Below are positions 23,297 to 35,324 of a DNA stretch of 64,000 nt, one piece after another (positions within the stretch are counted from its first letter, which is position 1; each line of letters begins with the position of its first letter). Made by a program: the position numbers and the translations under genes. The stretch lies in contig OZ014418.1 of assembly GCA_963965975.1 (NCBI GenBank), forward strand, positions 2,802,775 to 2,866,774. The letters run 5' to 3'. The notes below the pieces were generated by a model. The model had not been told where the DNA came from. It made no database searches and saw nothing but the letters and a program-made list of their open reading frames with translations. Source of the stretch: Xestospongia bergquistia. Taxonomy: Eukaryota; Porifera; Demospongiae; Haplosclerida; Petrosiidae.

Positions 23297-24206
23297 CATT
23301 GAAATCATTGACTAATCTTGGAAAAACAACCCATCGACTAGCACACCCACTTGTGCCCCTAAAACAACAGAAAATATTGAACCCTTCAGTATAGATATAC
23401 TTACCATACTGCTCTATCAGATCTTTTACCACAGCAGTAAGGTCATTACGAGATTTTTCTTCTTTTGCCTGTGAAGCTATGTTGGATATATCCTTCAGCA
23501 AAACAATTTTTCCACTCTCTTGAGTAAGTTGCTGTCGGATCAATTTTTTGTTAGCTCACAACTCAAGTAATTTTTTTGTATTTTCTTTGTCTTTCTCTGA
23601 AAGAGATCTTTGTCTGGGCAAATGCTTGAAAAGCACATGCATTAGGTAATGATACACTATCATTGCCATAAACTAATGAAATCACCTTTGAAACTGTATG
23701 ATTATGATCAGGACAAACACTCTGCACTACTAATGCTGACCCAGCTTCATTTACTCTGAGGTTAACTCTAAATGGATAATTTTGTCGAAATGTCCTGTAA
23801 GAAACAAAATCAATTAAAGACAAAGAATGTTAGTTTCTGTATATATGTCACAGTATACTCTGCCCAATCAAAAACCAAAACCACTCCCAATCAGACCACG
23901 TGTATATACTTACGAAGTTTTCCGAATTCCTTTTCCTTTGCCATTGTACTTTTTCCCTCCATTTATACAGCAGAACCATAGTTCAGAGTACACTAAACTC
24001 TGGTTGATCACCTTATCAGATCGTCTAGCAGCTGCTGTAATGGTCCTAGAGTCTCTTTTCCATAGCTGTACTCCATTCCTTTCTTGGAAGACGTTTATTT
24101 TGATCTCAAGTTCCTGGTAGCTATGAAATTGGTCACCAACAGAAAAAGATACATCGTCTTGAGTCTTTTGGTCAGCAAGGGATGAAGACACACGTTTCAG
24201 AGCCAT
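23297..24206 (-). pseudogene. ZSWIM3/FAR1-like gene, 3'-truncated
   Basis: Three exons join in phase: 23914-24206 (starts MALKRVSSS; an in-frame Met also exists at 24257), 23686-23794 and 23405-23624. The protein begins with the FAR1/SWIM-type N-terminal zinc-binding fold: SYQELEIKINVFQ, LWFCCINGGKKYNGKG, then YPFRVNLRVN, VCPDHNHTVSK, HLPRQRSLSEKDKENTKKL and SGKIVLLKDISNI. This matches the start of ZSWIM1/ZSWIM3-like proteins, which descend from Mutator-type transposases. In exon 3 a TGA stands where the family usually has Arg (LLEL-stop-ANKK). The exon 3 donor (GTAAGT) is intact, but nothing resembling the transposase core or SWIM finger follows, because the 1.8-kb repeat begins at 23296. 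It is probably dead. Confidence 0.7.
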
Positions 24207-24560
24207 TATTACAGCTGGTGTGGGGGTTAAATTTACGAATATTAACCCTTTATTCACTCGGCCGGTTATATAAGTTTGAAATGTTAGTAGCCGGCACCGA
24301 CTACCTAGACAAGGCGTATAAACTATTGATATTCGGACGTATTCCCTCTTCAGTAGAAAGAGAGGCAGGAAACTGGTATATATAAATGTAGGTCATAGAT
24401 AGATAAAACACTAGATGTGGAGAGTCCCCGTTTTTAACTTTGCTCTTAGTCACAACGATCAGAAAACGAAGAATTTCGGACCAGTCTAAGTTCGGGGAAA
24501 AGATTTGACGTCAAACGTCACTCGGTCATTAATATAAAGTTTTTCAGATGAGAATACATT
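24207..24560 (-). promoter_or_regulatory. CpG-bearing upstream region of the ZSWIM-like gene
   Basis: Just upstream of the first exon, 24255-24350 contains many CpGs (CGGCCGG, GCCGGCACCGAC, GGCGTA, CGGACG), unusual in this AT-rich, CpG-poor window. It also contains TATATAA-like words. This is consistent with a promoter region protected from methylation. No precise start site can be given. Confidence 0.3.
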
Positions 24561-24759
24561 AGTTTTTACAATTATACATTTTAAATGAAAAGTCAGTTCT
24601 TTGATCATTTAAACAATTTCTTTTTTCGTGCACAAACAGTTGTACTACCTGTCATAGTAAAGGACACTGTAACAACTTGTAAGCTCTTGGATAAGAACAT
24701 AAACAATTCATGCAAGCTGTTTCTAGATAAATTGATACAATGTAATCATTATCACACTG

Positions 24760-25345
24760 ATAACATGTCTTTACTTATCAGTAATAATATCATCCATCTC
24801 ACAAATGACTGGGGAGATACATTTTGTTTACCTATATATAATAATTTTAAATTAATAAATATATCTTTATTTATCAGTAATAGAACTGGTTCCAGAGTCA
24901 CTAACAGAGGGAAGAGATACATTATGTTTATCTACTTACTGTAATTATAAATATAATTATATTAAATAAAATTAATATATATTTATTTACTGGTAGTAAA
25001 TCTGGGTCTAGTCTTTTTAACAGAGGGACAAGATACACTTTGTTTACCTTATACAAGAAATAAAAATAGATTGTAATTGAATATATATTTATTTACCAGT
25101 AGCAGCTCTAGAATGACTAACAGAGGGTAGTTACACTTTGTTTACCTAAAAATAATTAATTGTAAACAAATATTATATTCATTTAGCAGTTTAAAAGCTG
25201 GCTCCAGAGTCACTAACAGTGATACATTTTGTTTACCAAAATATAATTATAAATACATTATAAAAAAAATATTCATTTACCAGTAACAGCTATAGATTCA
25301 CTAACAAAGGGATGAGATACGCTTTGTTTATCTAAATTAATTATT
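24760..25345 (-). repeat. Tandem array of six mini-exon-like units (paralogue C)
   Basis: On the minus strand, six units with a period of about 90-118 bp each carry a block of about 50-58 bp. It starts after an AG with RTAAACAAARTGTATCTC, continues through CCTCTGTTAGTGACTC, and ends near ACTG. A GTAAAT donor follows in three units (ending near 24990, 25095 and 25280); the others have decayed donors. Read in the common frame, a unit gives about 17 residues such as GKQSVSHPFVSESIAVT. If spliced phase 1 to phase 1, units would add Ser/Thr-rich spacers. They follow the start of the large exon of receptor paralogue C. AT-rich spacers separate them. Confidence 0.6.
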
Positions 25346-25772
25346 TGTGCATTGCATTGAAACCAGTATTTATTCATTGTTTGATGGCAAATGTTAGTAA
25401 AAGATGAACCCTAAAGGTCAAATAAAATACAATGACATGTTAAAATTATGAAAGCATGTATTACATTAAAAAAATGAAATACAACTACTTAAAGGAAAAT
25501 CAGCTGAAAAATTCGTGTAATATTCTAAAAAAAAGAGTATATGACATAGTAGTAGATAATAAAATAATATAGCCAATTCACACATGTAAAATTTGTAAAT
25601 GTGCTTATGTATTAATATAATTTAATAAAAGATACTATAATCTTACAGAAACGTAGTAAAGAACAATTGTTAAGGAGATGAGAGTCACTATAATACATAG
25701 AGCAATACCTGCAACAGTGATCTCAATAAGCTACACAGATAATTTTCTTCGAGTTTTGCAGCCACAGGCCAT
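25345..25772 (-). pseudogene. Frizzled-like receptor paralogue C, decayed 5' exons
   Basis: Exon 1 (about 25645-25770) is clearly homologous to exon 1 of the whole receptor gene (MACGCKTRRKLSV, then LIEITVAGIALCIIV), with a TAG after LSV. The mini-exon 2 counterpart (about 25502-25533) is 32 bp, not 30, and its donor reads TTAAGT instead of GTAAGT. The start of the large exon is recognisable at about 25412 (acceptor CTTTAG, GSSFTN) but soon diverges. The CRD and membrane exons are not found downstream in the window; the mini-exon-like array and then the ZSWIM-like gene follow. It is a dead or radically rebuilt copy. Confidence 0.65.
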
Positions 25773-25843
25773 CTTTCTAACCACTTACATTCACTTATGT
25801 CAGCTAATATTTGGCTTCACCCAAAAATACAAAACACAATCAA

Positions 25844-26030
25844 TCAAACCTGGCCGAGATAGGTTCAACATATAATAATAAATATAAAGGAATAAAGAGA
25901 GAGAGTCAACTTGTACAAAACTCAAAAAGAACTAACTCAAAACATGTTCACACAATACATACATGTGCTCATCTGGAATATTCTGGAATATATAAATTCA
26001 TACATTATTACCATATTCATAATTATCACA
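25844..26030 (-). repeat. 3' LTR of the Gypsy element
   Basis: About 185 bp, similar to 29880-30080, sharing ACCTGGCCGAGATAG at one end and ATTACCATATTCAT then ATCACA at the other. Relative to the coding direction this is the downstream LTR. Confidence 0.8.
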
Positions 26031-29000
26031 TTTCCCTCCTCTTAAGTTTGAAATGGGTGCAAAACAATCAACAGGTCGAGGTACACGAGTAGAATGACGA
26101 ACAGCAACAGGACGAACTTGTGCAGGTGGTGGTATATCGACTTGAACTGCAGGAGGATCTGGATTTGGAGTTAACGCATCTGACATAAACCAATCTTCAA
26201 CTGGTTCGTGTGGAACATTGTCAGAATAGTTACGTCTAAGGTGATCTACATGACGTCTTAGAACAATGCCAGTGTTTGTTTGTACCTCATATGAGAGTGG
26301 ACCAGTGACTTTTGTAACCTTAACAGGTATCCATTCTGTTCCATGGAAGTTTTTTGCAAAATGTTTATCACCAAATTCAAACTTACAAGGAGCTTTATTC
26401 CTAATTAACTTGTCTTGTTTCTCTGACACTTTGCATGAAGTGTCTGGAGTGGAGTAAATCTAATGAAGTGTGGAGTCGTCTCCCCGTTAATAGTTCAGAA
26501 GGTGGAACTCCCGTGTCAGTCCAAGGTGTTACACAGTATTTCAACAAAAATCAAGCTAACCTAAGTTCCATGAATCTTTCCATTTTTAAGACAGCATGCT
26601 TAAAAGTTTAGACAGCACATTCAGCCAACCTGTTTGAAGCTGGGTGATAGGAGGAGGTAAAACAGTGTTTTATCCCATTTTGGGACATAAAGTTCTGAAA
26701 TACTGAACATCTAAAACCAGGTCCATTGTCTGATACAATGTGTTCTGGATGGCAATGTGTGGCAAAAAGGTAATGTAAGACTGCAATTGTTGATTCAGAA
26801 GATGTAGACTTCACTATCTGAACATCGATCCATTTGGAATGTGTGTCTACAACTGCTAGGATATGTTTACCATGAAAGGGTCTGGCATTATGTGTAATCT
26901 TGCCCAAGGTCTACTAGGCCATTCCCATGGGTGCAATGAACCTTTGGGGGTGATGAATGATTGGTTTGACAAATGTGACAGTGACTTACTTAAGTAACAA
27001 TATCAGAATCAAGATGTGGCCACCAGATATATGATCTAGCCAAACTTTTCATTCAATTGGTGCCAGGATGAGTGTCATGAAGTTGCTCTAATACAATGGC
27101 ACGACCCTGAGGTGGAATCACGACATAGTACACAGGCGTCCACGACGTATAATTCATTTCACCAATTAAAGTAGGGTTGTAAATCATCACCAGAATTGCT
27201 GGTCTTCCAACCATGTAGAATGACATGATGTACACGAGAGAGAGTTGGATCCTTACTGGTCCAGTGTCTGATCTGGGATGCTGTAATTATTGCCTCTGAA
27301 AGATGATTAAGAAGGAAATTAACCTCTCCACCCTCAAAACTAAAATTTAACTGTTTGTCAGATATAGGTAGTCTGCTAAAAGCATCAGCATTGGCAATCT
27401 TGTGACCAGGTCAGTATTGGATAACATACTGATAAGAGCTTAGGAATAGAGACCATCGCTGGATCTTAGGAGCAGCCATCTGAGGGACTGGGCGGTTCTC
27501 ACTGAACAAAGGCTGATGATCTGAATATATGATAAATTTCCACCCTAACAAGTACTGATGGAACTTTTTTTACAATAAATACCACAGCCAGACCTTCCCA
27601 GTTGCGAGTAATTTTTCCCTGTGGGTGTCAAAGTATGCGAAATGAAAGCGATGGGTTCTGACCTGTCCTCCATATGATGTGGTAGAATGGCCCCTACTAT
27701 GTAAGCTGAGGCATCACAGGATAGCAAGGTAGATAATTGTAGCAACTTCTTAGCTTTGTTAAACGCTAGTAACTGTTCCTCCATCCATTCCCATCTCACA
27801 TGTTTTCAGAGCAACCTGTAGAGAAAGAAAAATAATAACAGGAAGGAAGGTTAAGTAAAAATTTAGCATAATAATTTAGTAAACCAAGAAATGATTTGAG
27901 TTCAGTTATGTTCTGTGGTTCTGGTGCTAATTGTATTGCTCAGAGTTTCTCTTTGGATGGATGGAGTCCATCCTTATCTATGATATGGCCAAGGTATTCG
28001 ACTGATGTTGCAGCGAAGGTACACTTCAAATCTTTTAGTGTGGCACCTGCCTATTCTAGCCGGTGCATCACTTGGTCTAAGTTACGTAGATGCTCTTCAG
28101 GAGTCTTCCGAGTGACGAGAATATTATCGATGAAAACAATAACCCCCAATAGGCCTTGCATTAAACTTTCCATTGTTCTCTGAAAAATGGATGGGACAGA
28201 ACACATGCCAAATGGCAACCATTAGTATTGAAGAGGCCTTCAGTAGTAGCAATGGTAGTGTATGATTTTTGACTCCACGTCTAATTCAAGTTGCTATGAC
28301 AAATCAAGTTTGGAGAACAATGTACTTTCTGATAAGGCAGAGAAAAGATCATCCACTCTGGGTAGTGGGTAAACCTCTGACTTTGCAACAGTGTGGACAG
28401 TTACTTTGTAGTCTCCACAAACACAGATCTTTCCATCTGCCTTGATAACAGGGACAATGGGTGCTGACTAATCTGAGAACTGCGTGGGCGTGATAACTTC
28501 AGCTTGCACAAGTCGCTCGAATTCAGCTTCAACTTGACTCTTAAGAGTGTATGGCAAAGGACGCAGTTGGAAGAAGCAAGGCTGACCCTCGGGTGGTACA
28601 AAAATCTTGGCTTTCACTCCTTGAATAGTGCTCAAATAAGAACGGAATAAACGAGAATGTTTCTTAATAAGTTCCTCTACTGAAGACATGCAATAAACAG
28701 CTTTAATAGACTGCCAATCTAAGTGAATGGACTGAAGGCAATTTCGACTTAACAAAGGTTGGTCCCCGACCTTTGACCACAACAATAGGCAATGTAAACT
28801 GTTGAGACTTGTAGGCTATCTTGAGGTCAGCTATTCTGAAGAGATGTACTGAATATTGAGCTTGACCTCATCCTGACTTGAGGGTGTCCTCACTAATGAT
28901 AGACACTACTGAACCTGTATCCAGCTCTATGTCGAGCTTGCAACCATAGGCTGTAACTGTAACTCTAAAGTGGTGCAACTCTAGACGATATAGAATAAAT

Positions 29001-29095
29001 TCAAAAAACCTGGTGTAGGTCATCTAAAGAAGACGGACTTGTCTCTTCAACAACATTTGCTGCTTTAGGGGCCCTGCCCTTTGAACAAGCTTGAG

Positions 29096-29115
29096 TGGGG
29101 GGGGGGGGGGGGGTG
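29096..29115. repeat. Poly-G tract
   Basis: A G homopolymer of about 17 inside the gag region of the Gypsy element, striking in AT-rich DNA. Length is unreliable in sequencing. Confidence 0.8.
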
Positions 29116-29879
29116 TAGCACAGAGGGCTTGGTGCGACAAACCTTGGAGATGTGACCAGTTCTACTACATGAGTCACACTTCTTTGATAAACCAACACTT
29201 TGTTCGCTAAGTGGGGCCCTCCACACCTGTAACAAGAAACAACAGAATGATTTTGAGGCTTACTTGAACAATCACCAACACGATGAACCTCGTGGTTCCC
29301 ATGTGATACAATTGATGACTTCATCAATTGAGCATTCAACTTTGCTCCTTCTAAACTGATAGCAATCTCTACTGCTCGATCAAATGAGAGGTTGTCTGTT
29401 TCCGTGAGTAACCTGCTCCGTATGTACTCTTGAGTAAGCCCACAGATCACGAAGGTTTTTATTGAGAGCATCAGTCATGAAATTGCGACGGGCTGAATAT
29501 CTCCGGAGGTTGGCAATGAAGTCGGCTAGGCTTTCTGAGCCTCCCTGACAATGGCATCCAAATTTGTATCTTTCAACAATTGATGATTTAGGGTGAAAGT
29601 GGTTAGTCAATCTGTCGACCAGCCTGACGAAGTATTCTGTCTTGGGATTAGTGAATATGTTCGCGAGTATCTCATACGTTTCATAGCCCAACGCGGAGAG
29701 AAAACAGCCTTCTTACGATCTTCTGTTATATTGTTTGCTTTGAAGTAGAGCTGCACACGTTGTATGTACTTCAGGAAGTTGTGCCGCTTCGGGTCAAATA
29801 CTTTGAGCTTGACCACTGTAGTCTGCGCCATCTAGTTACTAGTTAGTGAGTTCGTTTCAGCTCTCGTCGCCAAATATGT

Positions 29880-30080
29880 TGTAACCTGGCCGAGATAGAT
29901 TCAACATATAACAACAAATATATATATATATAAGAATCAAGAGAGAGTCAACATGTTCAAAAACACAAAACAGAGATCACTGCTCTAAAATGTGCTCAAA
30001 CAATATATACATGTGCTCGTTCTAGAATATTCTAGGATACATAATTATTCATACATTATTACCATATTCATAGTATCACA
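29880..30080 (-). repeat. 5' LTR of the Gypsy element
   Basis: About 200 bp, from TGTAACCTGGCC to TATCACA, so it has the canonical TG..CA ends. It contains a short TA microsatellite that accounts for most of the length difference from its partner. Confidence 0.8.
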
Positions 30081-33000
30081 CTCAGTAATTAAAAAAGTAT
30101 ATATAGATATGCATACAAGATAACTGAATGAATTGGTTTAAAAGCCTCTCTAGTTTATTGATGAAAAATGAAGGGATGATTACCAATCAGTGAATGAAAG
30201 CTAATGATATTTAATATTAATATACACTTAACAAATTACATGTATAAATATCATAATATCAAAAATCACCCTCTATTTAATACTATATAATGTACATAGA
30301 TGAACAAGTCAACTATTATGTCCACCAAAATATATTATCAGATTCATTCTTATGAGGAATTTCATTTTGATCACCAAATACAACTGTATTATAACATAAT
30401 ATGTGATGATACCAGCGAGAGGTGCCAAATGAGATTTATAGATCAAGTCCACAAAGTTATTAAGAAACTAAATAAAGCTATGGTAACATAAACAAGATAT
30501 TATTTTGAAATTGGGTTAATGGACACCTCCTGCTCATGCAAACATGTTGTGGTTGAATCAATATAATTATATTACATAATATGATATAAGTAAATAGTCA
30601 ATGCATTTAAGGAAGTTTGTACCCATGATAACAAGAGATCTGGTAAAGAATAAAATTCATTGACAAGATATCAGATTACTTTTACTTAGTAATAAATGTT
30701 TATCTACTAAAGATTACAAAATTATTATTAGATGCTGGAAAATTCGATCCCTCAAGCAGCTTATACAGCTTCTATAGAAGAGCTTGAAGCTTATAGTAGA
30801 CAATGATAAGATACATTGTGGAAGGAGTGCATAAATGAATTTCCTTACGACAATGATATGATAATTGGAGCTTAATCACCTCATAAAATTTCATTACCCA
30901 CAACACTAAGTGATAATGTTATAGCTGTTCAAATCGATAATAATAATAGTGCATCAATCAAGTTATAGTATGAAAGCTTAGATGTTGTTTTGACAGAACT
31001 TGAGCAAAATTTAAGTTCTATCTAATCAATCTTTTACATCTAGATGAACATGCCTTTTGTATGTTAATTAATGTATTAAAGCCACTCAATCATTGATTAT
31101 TATGATGATGACATTTATCATTTTTGATTAAATTAACGCTAGACTAGATTAACATACTTATATGATTGATAGAGAAATCACTTTGGATTTTTGAAGGCAT
31201 TGAAATTTATTTACAAAAAAAACATTAATTGCTTTCAAATAGTTGGTATAACCAAATGTGAGTGCACTTTAAGAGAATTAATAATATCAAAAACATCCAG
31301 GATTCATTTTGTATGGAAAAGGTTCATGAAGTTAAGTAAAAATGGGAACAATGAAATTTTGTACTATCATTTCTGTCCTACCATGTACCTGTTTACAGAC
31401 TCTCACGTCTGTTAATTATATAGAGAACTATTAATAAAATGAATGTATTTAGGAAATGTCATTTAATGGTACTTTGTTCTTAAAGTAGATAATACATGTG
31501 AGATTGAGAATGTATATTTGTTAAGTGTCATAGAGACTTGAGGAATACACATGACCAATTGTATCTACCTCATAATATGAATATATGTCTTCAGATGATG
31601 ATGGACCAATTGAACTAACAATTAATATATGCATATTATTGACAATTATAGAAGATCTGTATCTCAGTCCATTGTTTTACAAAATGTTTTATACACACTC
31701 TCTTGTACCATAAATGTAATTCACAAAAGTTTGTTAAGTTATAATCAGAAGTCACTAATATTATTATATACATTACAAGTTATTGCATATGTATTTATTA
31801 GTAACATGAGGCAACTACAATAGTATACTATAAACGCTAACACAGGTATTAGAGTGACAAGAACAGCTGACACAGTAAATGAACCACTTAACAACCAAAC
31901 CCTGAAACATGGAATGAGTTTTAAGTTACAGTAACCATTATAGGACAAAATATAAAAACAATGCAGTTATACAAGTAAAGTAAGACTGTCAGTACATTTC
32001 CCTTTTTAGTACCTTATGTGGAGGGTTTTGACAAGACATAATACATCTGTTACTCTCCTTGTTAATTTGTTGGTCACACAAATTTTTCTCCTGATCGGTG
32101 CTTTGACCTGATGAGCAGGAATTCAAAAAATGAATTTAACTCTCTAAATGACATTGCAAATATTGCAAGACAGTCAACATCACTCAGTTAGTTTATAGTG
32201 AAGACAGTCAAGTATTGATACCTACTTCTAATTCCACACCAGTTTCCTGGCCCCATATTTTAAACATATACCTACTATAAAAATATCACAAGGTTACCAT
32301 TAAAAGTAACAAATCTCACATGTTTTCATTAAGTGAAACCATTGATGGTCCATTCAAAGATTAGATCTCTTACAAAACTGCTCAGATAAACCAAACAATC
32401 ATGCTATACTCTCCAGCTTAGAGACAGAGGTACTTGCACAACAAAATAAGAAATTATTATCAGCTATCATTCCAAGACATTACATGTCATTTACAGCCAT
32501 CCATTGAACTCATCCATTGAAGACACATGTATAGCAGATGTTTCCAGTGACTCTCAAAAACAACTATGGCTATGAGGAAAATGTTGTCAGCCAGGACACA
32601 ACACAACCTTGTAAAGTTAAATAGATAGTAATTAATAATTTTCACTAATTGATCACTTGTTAAAAATCATTTCAAAATTTGCTATTTATTTGATACTCCA
32701 GATATCATAAGAACAACAACACAATACAAGTAAAATGTTAAACCTTAGATTAATTATGTCCTTAAGCTAACTTCTGCTACATTTTTTATTGTATAATATA
32801 ATTATAACAATAACTTCATTATTGGACAGGTAAATTTTATACTAGTGGTCAGATACTCTAAGATAGCAGTCTGTACATGGTAGTGTAACTAATACTTGTT
32901 AATCAGATAAATATGTTTAGCACTAGTGTGAGCATACTATAAGCTTTAATATTGTCAAATATGACTAGCATTCTCGCAGAAGATGGTTAAACATAACTTC

Positions 33001-33195
33001 ATTTGGAACATTGACAACTAAAACATGTAACCAAAACATATGATAATAACTTGATCAAACAGATGAACACATGGCTTGACTGCCATCTAGAGGATCGTGC
33101 TTGTTCACATGACTTGTATTAATTGCAGTAGTATATACGGAAACATTGATTGCAACTGTTTTTGGCAAATGTTTTCGACTCCATTACAAATTGCG
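30081..33195. other. Gene-poor stretch with a degenerate coding-like piece
   Basis: About 30730-31025 on the plus strand reads like decayed protein in one frame (MLENSIPQAAYTASIEELEA, NEFPYDNDMIIGA, SLDVVLTELEQNLSS), with at least four stops. A 63-codon frame at 30300 precedes it. No family was recognised. The remainder (31030-33195) shows no supported feature. Confidence 0.35.
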
Positions 33196-33199
33196 ATAG

Positions 33200-33318
33200 A
33201 CGTGCACGGCCTAGTCTAATACGATTTATTTTTATTTTAGTCTCAGTAAGGTTTCTTTATTTGTCAAGCCATCAATTTCAATATTTAAATAATAATATAC
33301 TTACAAGGTCAATTGTTA
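33200..33318 (-). repeat. Duplicated block a, copy 1
   Basis: Near-identical to 34028-34146 (shared GGCCTAGTCTAATACG and ACTTACAAGGTCAAT ends). On the minus strand it carries an AATAAA word after the stop of the open frame at 33309, so it may be a 3' end. Confidence 0.75.
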
Positions 33319-33800
33319 TAATTTAAAAGAGACCTTCTAAGAATTTGATGCCAATACAAATTTACTTGTGAATACTTCATGTATATTCTAACTTTGAAAA
33401 CCTCTATCCTTTGGTGTTTATGGTGTTTACCATTTAGATATTCTTTTAAAGTAGTAATAAGTATCAGTAGTATGATAATTGTCATGAGACATTTAGACAA
33501 TATTACTAATAGTGGCAATACATTTATATCATAACTGCTAATATGAGACTTGTGTACAAGCAGCAATACTTTGAAAGTGGTGGGGTATTTTATGATGTCA
33601 TTATATCAACTACTTACTGTAGGTAGTTATTCTATACAGTTAGGACATACACTGATAATATGGATATTATATGATTGTGCAGTTTTGTTAAATATTAGCA
33701 CTAGTATGTCACCTATTATCATCATTATACACAAGTATATATTACAGTAAGTCATGTTCAAAGTAATATTATTCAGAAAATTTCTTATAATACTCAATTC
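33306..33800 (-). CDS. Possible single-pass membrane protein, last exon (copy 1)
   Basis: The minus-strand frame that ends at 33306 encodes a hydrophobic segment (LSKCLMTIIILLILITTL), then a basic tail (EYLNGKHHKHQRIEVFKVR) to a natural stop. Upstream a splice-like acceptor (CATATTAG) precedes SYDINVLPLL. A near-identical copy exists at 35325-35830. An AATAAA lies about 45 bp after the stop. Upstream exons could not be joined in frame, so the gene is incomplete or decayed. It looks like a type I membrane tail with a short cytoplasmic end. Family unknown. Confidence 0.35.
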
Positions 33801-34027
33801 CTATAACATCTTTGTGTAAAAAATATTAAAATAGTTTGTATTTTACATGAGTGGATTACTATTGAATGTAGAATTTACATGAATTACTCATTGTATACTT
33901 TGTTGGTATGTAAAGGAACAACATGCCAACAAGTTACGTAGTGAGCAATACAAAAGAATTCTATATTCCATAGTAATTAATCCATATAAACTACAAATTA
34001 GTTGTTAAAATGACATATTATTTTTAC

Positions 34028-34146
34028 AGTGTGGCCTAGTCTAATACGATTTATTTTTATTTTAGTCTCAGTAAGGTTTCTTTATTTGCCAAGCCATCAA
34101 TTTCAATATTTAAAAAATAATATACTTACAAGGTCAATAAGTTATA
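34028..34146 (-). repeat. Duplicated block a, copy 2
   Basis: Second copy of 33200-33318. Here it is not followed by the membrane-protein block but by unrelated sequence. Just beyond (34225-34260) a short segment is an inverted match to 33800-33840 (TTTTTTACACAAAGAT). Confidence 0.75.
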
Positions 34147-35320
34147 ATACAATAGTTACATGTGACAATGATGAAACATGTTCTTTGTAAGAGTATCTCT
34201 TACAGATAATTATGTATGAAGTAACTCTTACCTTTTAATTTTAATATTTTTTACACAAAGATATCATTGGCCAAATATAACAATGAATATGGATGGTCTC
34301 ATGTCTATCAATAGTCAAAATACCATATATTAGAGAAACTATGACACTACCATGCATATATACATGTACAAGAATAATACCATTTGTAAATTGTAAAAAA
34401 TGATAATTATATTGGTTATTGAGTGTGATTTGTTTGCCTTTACCTAATAATGTATTGTCTGCTAAATTTTTACCAATAGTGTTTCATCTTGACACTCAAA
34501 CTCAAGAACAGACAATTAATAAATAAACTCATATTCTACTAATATAGACATATTTCCTTCACCCTGAAACTTAAAGTAGATGTATGATATATATTCCATA
34601 CATATCTTATACTGTTAATTTTACAAGTACTCCCACTACTACTAGTATTGTCTATTAGTGTGATGATTAATTTCACACTACTACTATATAAACTGACATA
34701 TGGTAAAGAAGGATGTGGTTAATATAATTTTATCATAGCATAAAAATGAATTAATCTTGAGAATGAAATATTTTAGTTTATCTTTGTAACTGTTCTCATA
34801 AGCATATACAGTACATTTACATGTTGAGTTATTGTACTAATGAACTGGTTGTCAAGATATTAGTACAATGTTCTGGTGAACATACAATATTAATAGCTTT
34901 AGTATTAGCATAGTGGTTATATATGTGTTATGAATAATGGAATAGATGAGCATACATAGTTATGACTCTTCTACTACTGTTAATTATATCTCTGAGTCAC
35001 ATGATATTACGATAATATATATATAATGTATATATGGTTTATACTTAATTGATATTAGATGAATCATATCATTTGACAATGGAATCTCCATTCATGGATG
35101 GTTATAAACTACTGTAAGAACAAAAAGTCACATCTTATTGATTATAATGCTTAATGAACCTCCTCAATAAAGATGTCTCCATATATTGGCAAATAGAGAA
35201 TTTGTTCATTCTAACTAGTTATCACTAATACAGCTTTAATACAGGCAGTCAATATATGCAATGTAGCTTATTATTTTCAGTTTATCGTTTCATAAAGTGT
35301 TATTATAAATTTGTAATTAA
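34147..35320. other. Gene-free spacer between duplicated blocks
   Basis: AT-rich sequence, no open frame of note and no recognised repeat. Confidence 0.4.
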
Positions 35321-35324
35321 AAGA

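Larger units (their letters stand above)
25844..30080 (-). mobile_element. Ty3/Gypsy LTR retrotransposon, broken
   Basis: A minus-strand element of about 4.2 kb. It is recognised by direct terminal repeats, by a gag-like region with a zinc-knuckle motif (CYRCGGPH) at about 29000-29830, and by pol parts in Gypsy order: protease-like about 28850-28950, reverse transcriptase about 28150-28800, RNase H about 27500-27800, integrase about 26600-27250, and a C-terminal tail about 26000-26430. No envelope gene was seen. The reading frames are interrupted in several places (at least five), so it is a fossil. The two LTRs differ by roughly 15% by eye, which suggests a fairly old insertion. No clear target-site duplication was found. 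It lies immediately upstream of receptor paralogue C exon 1. Confidence 0.85.

Noticed and set aside
23827-24120. 97-codon plus-strand frame
   Set aside because: Antisense of the first ZSWIM-like exon, which has clear family motifs and splice phases.
25844-30080. Envelope gene or recent activity in the Gypsy element
   Set aside because: No envelope-like frame was seen; LTRs differ and frames are interrupted, so it is a fossil.
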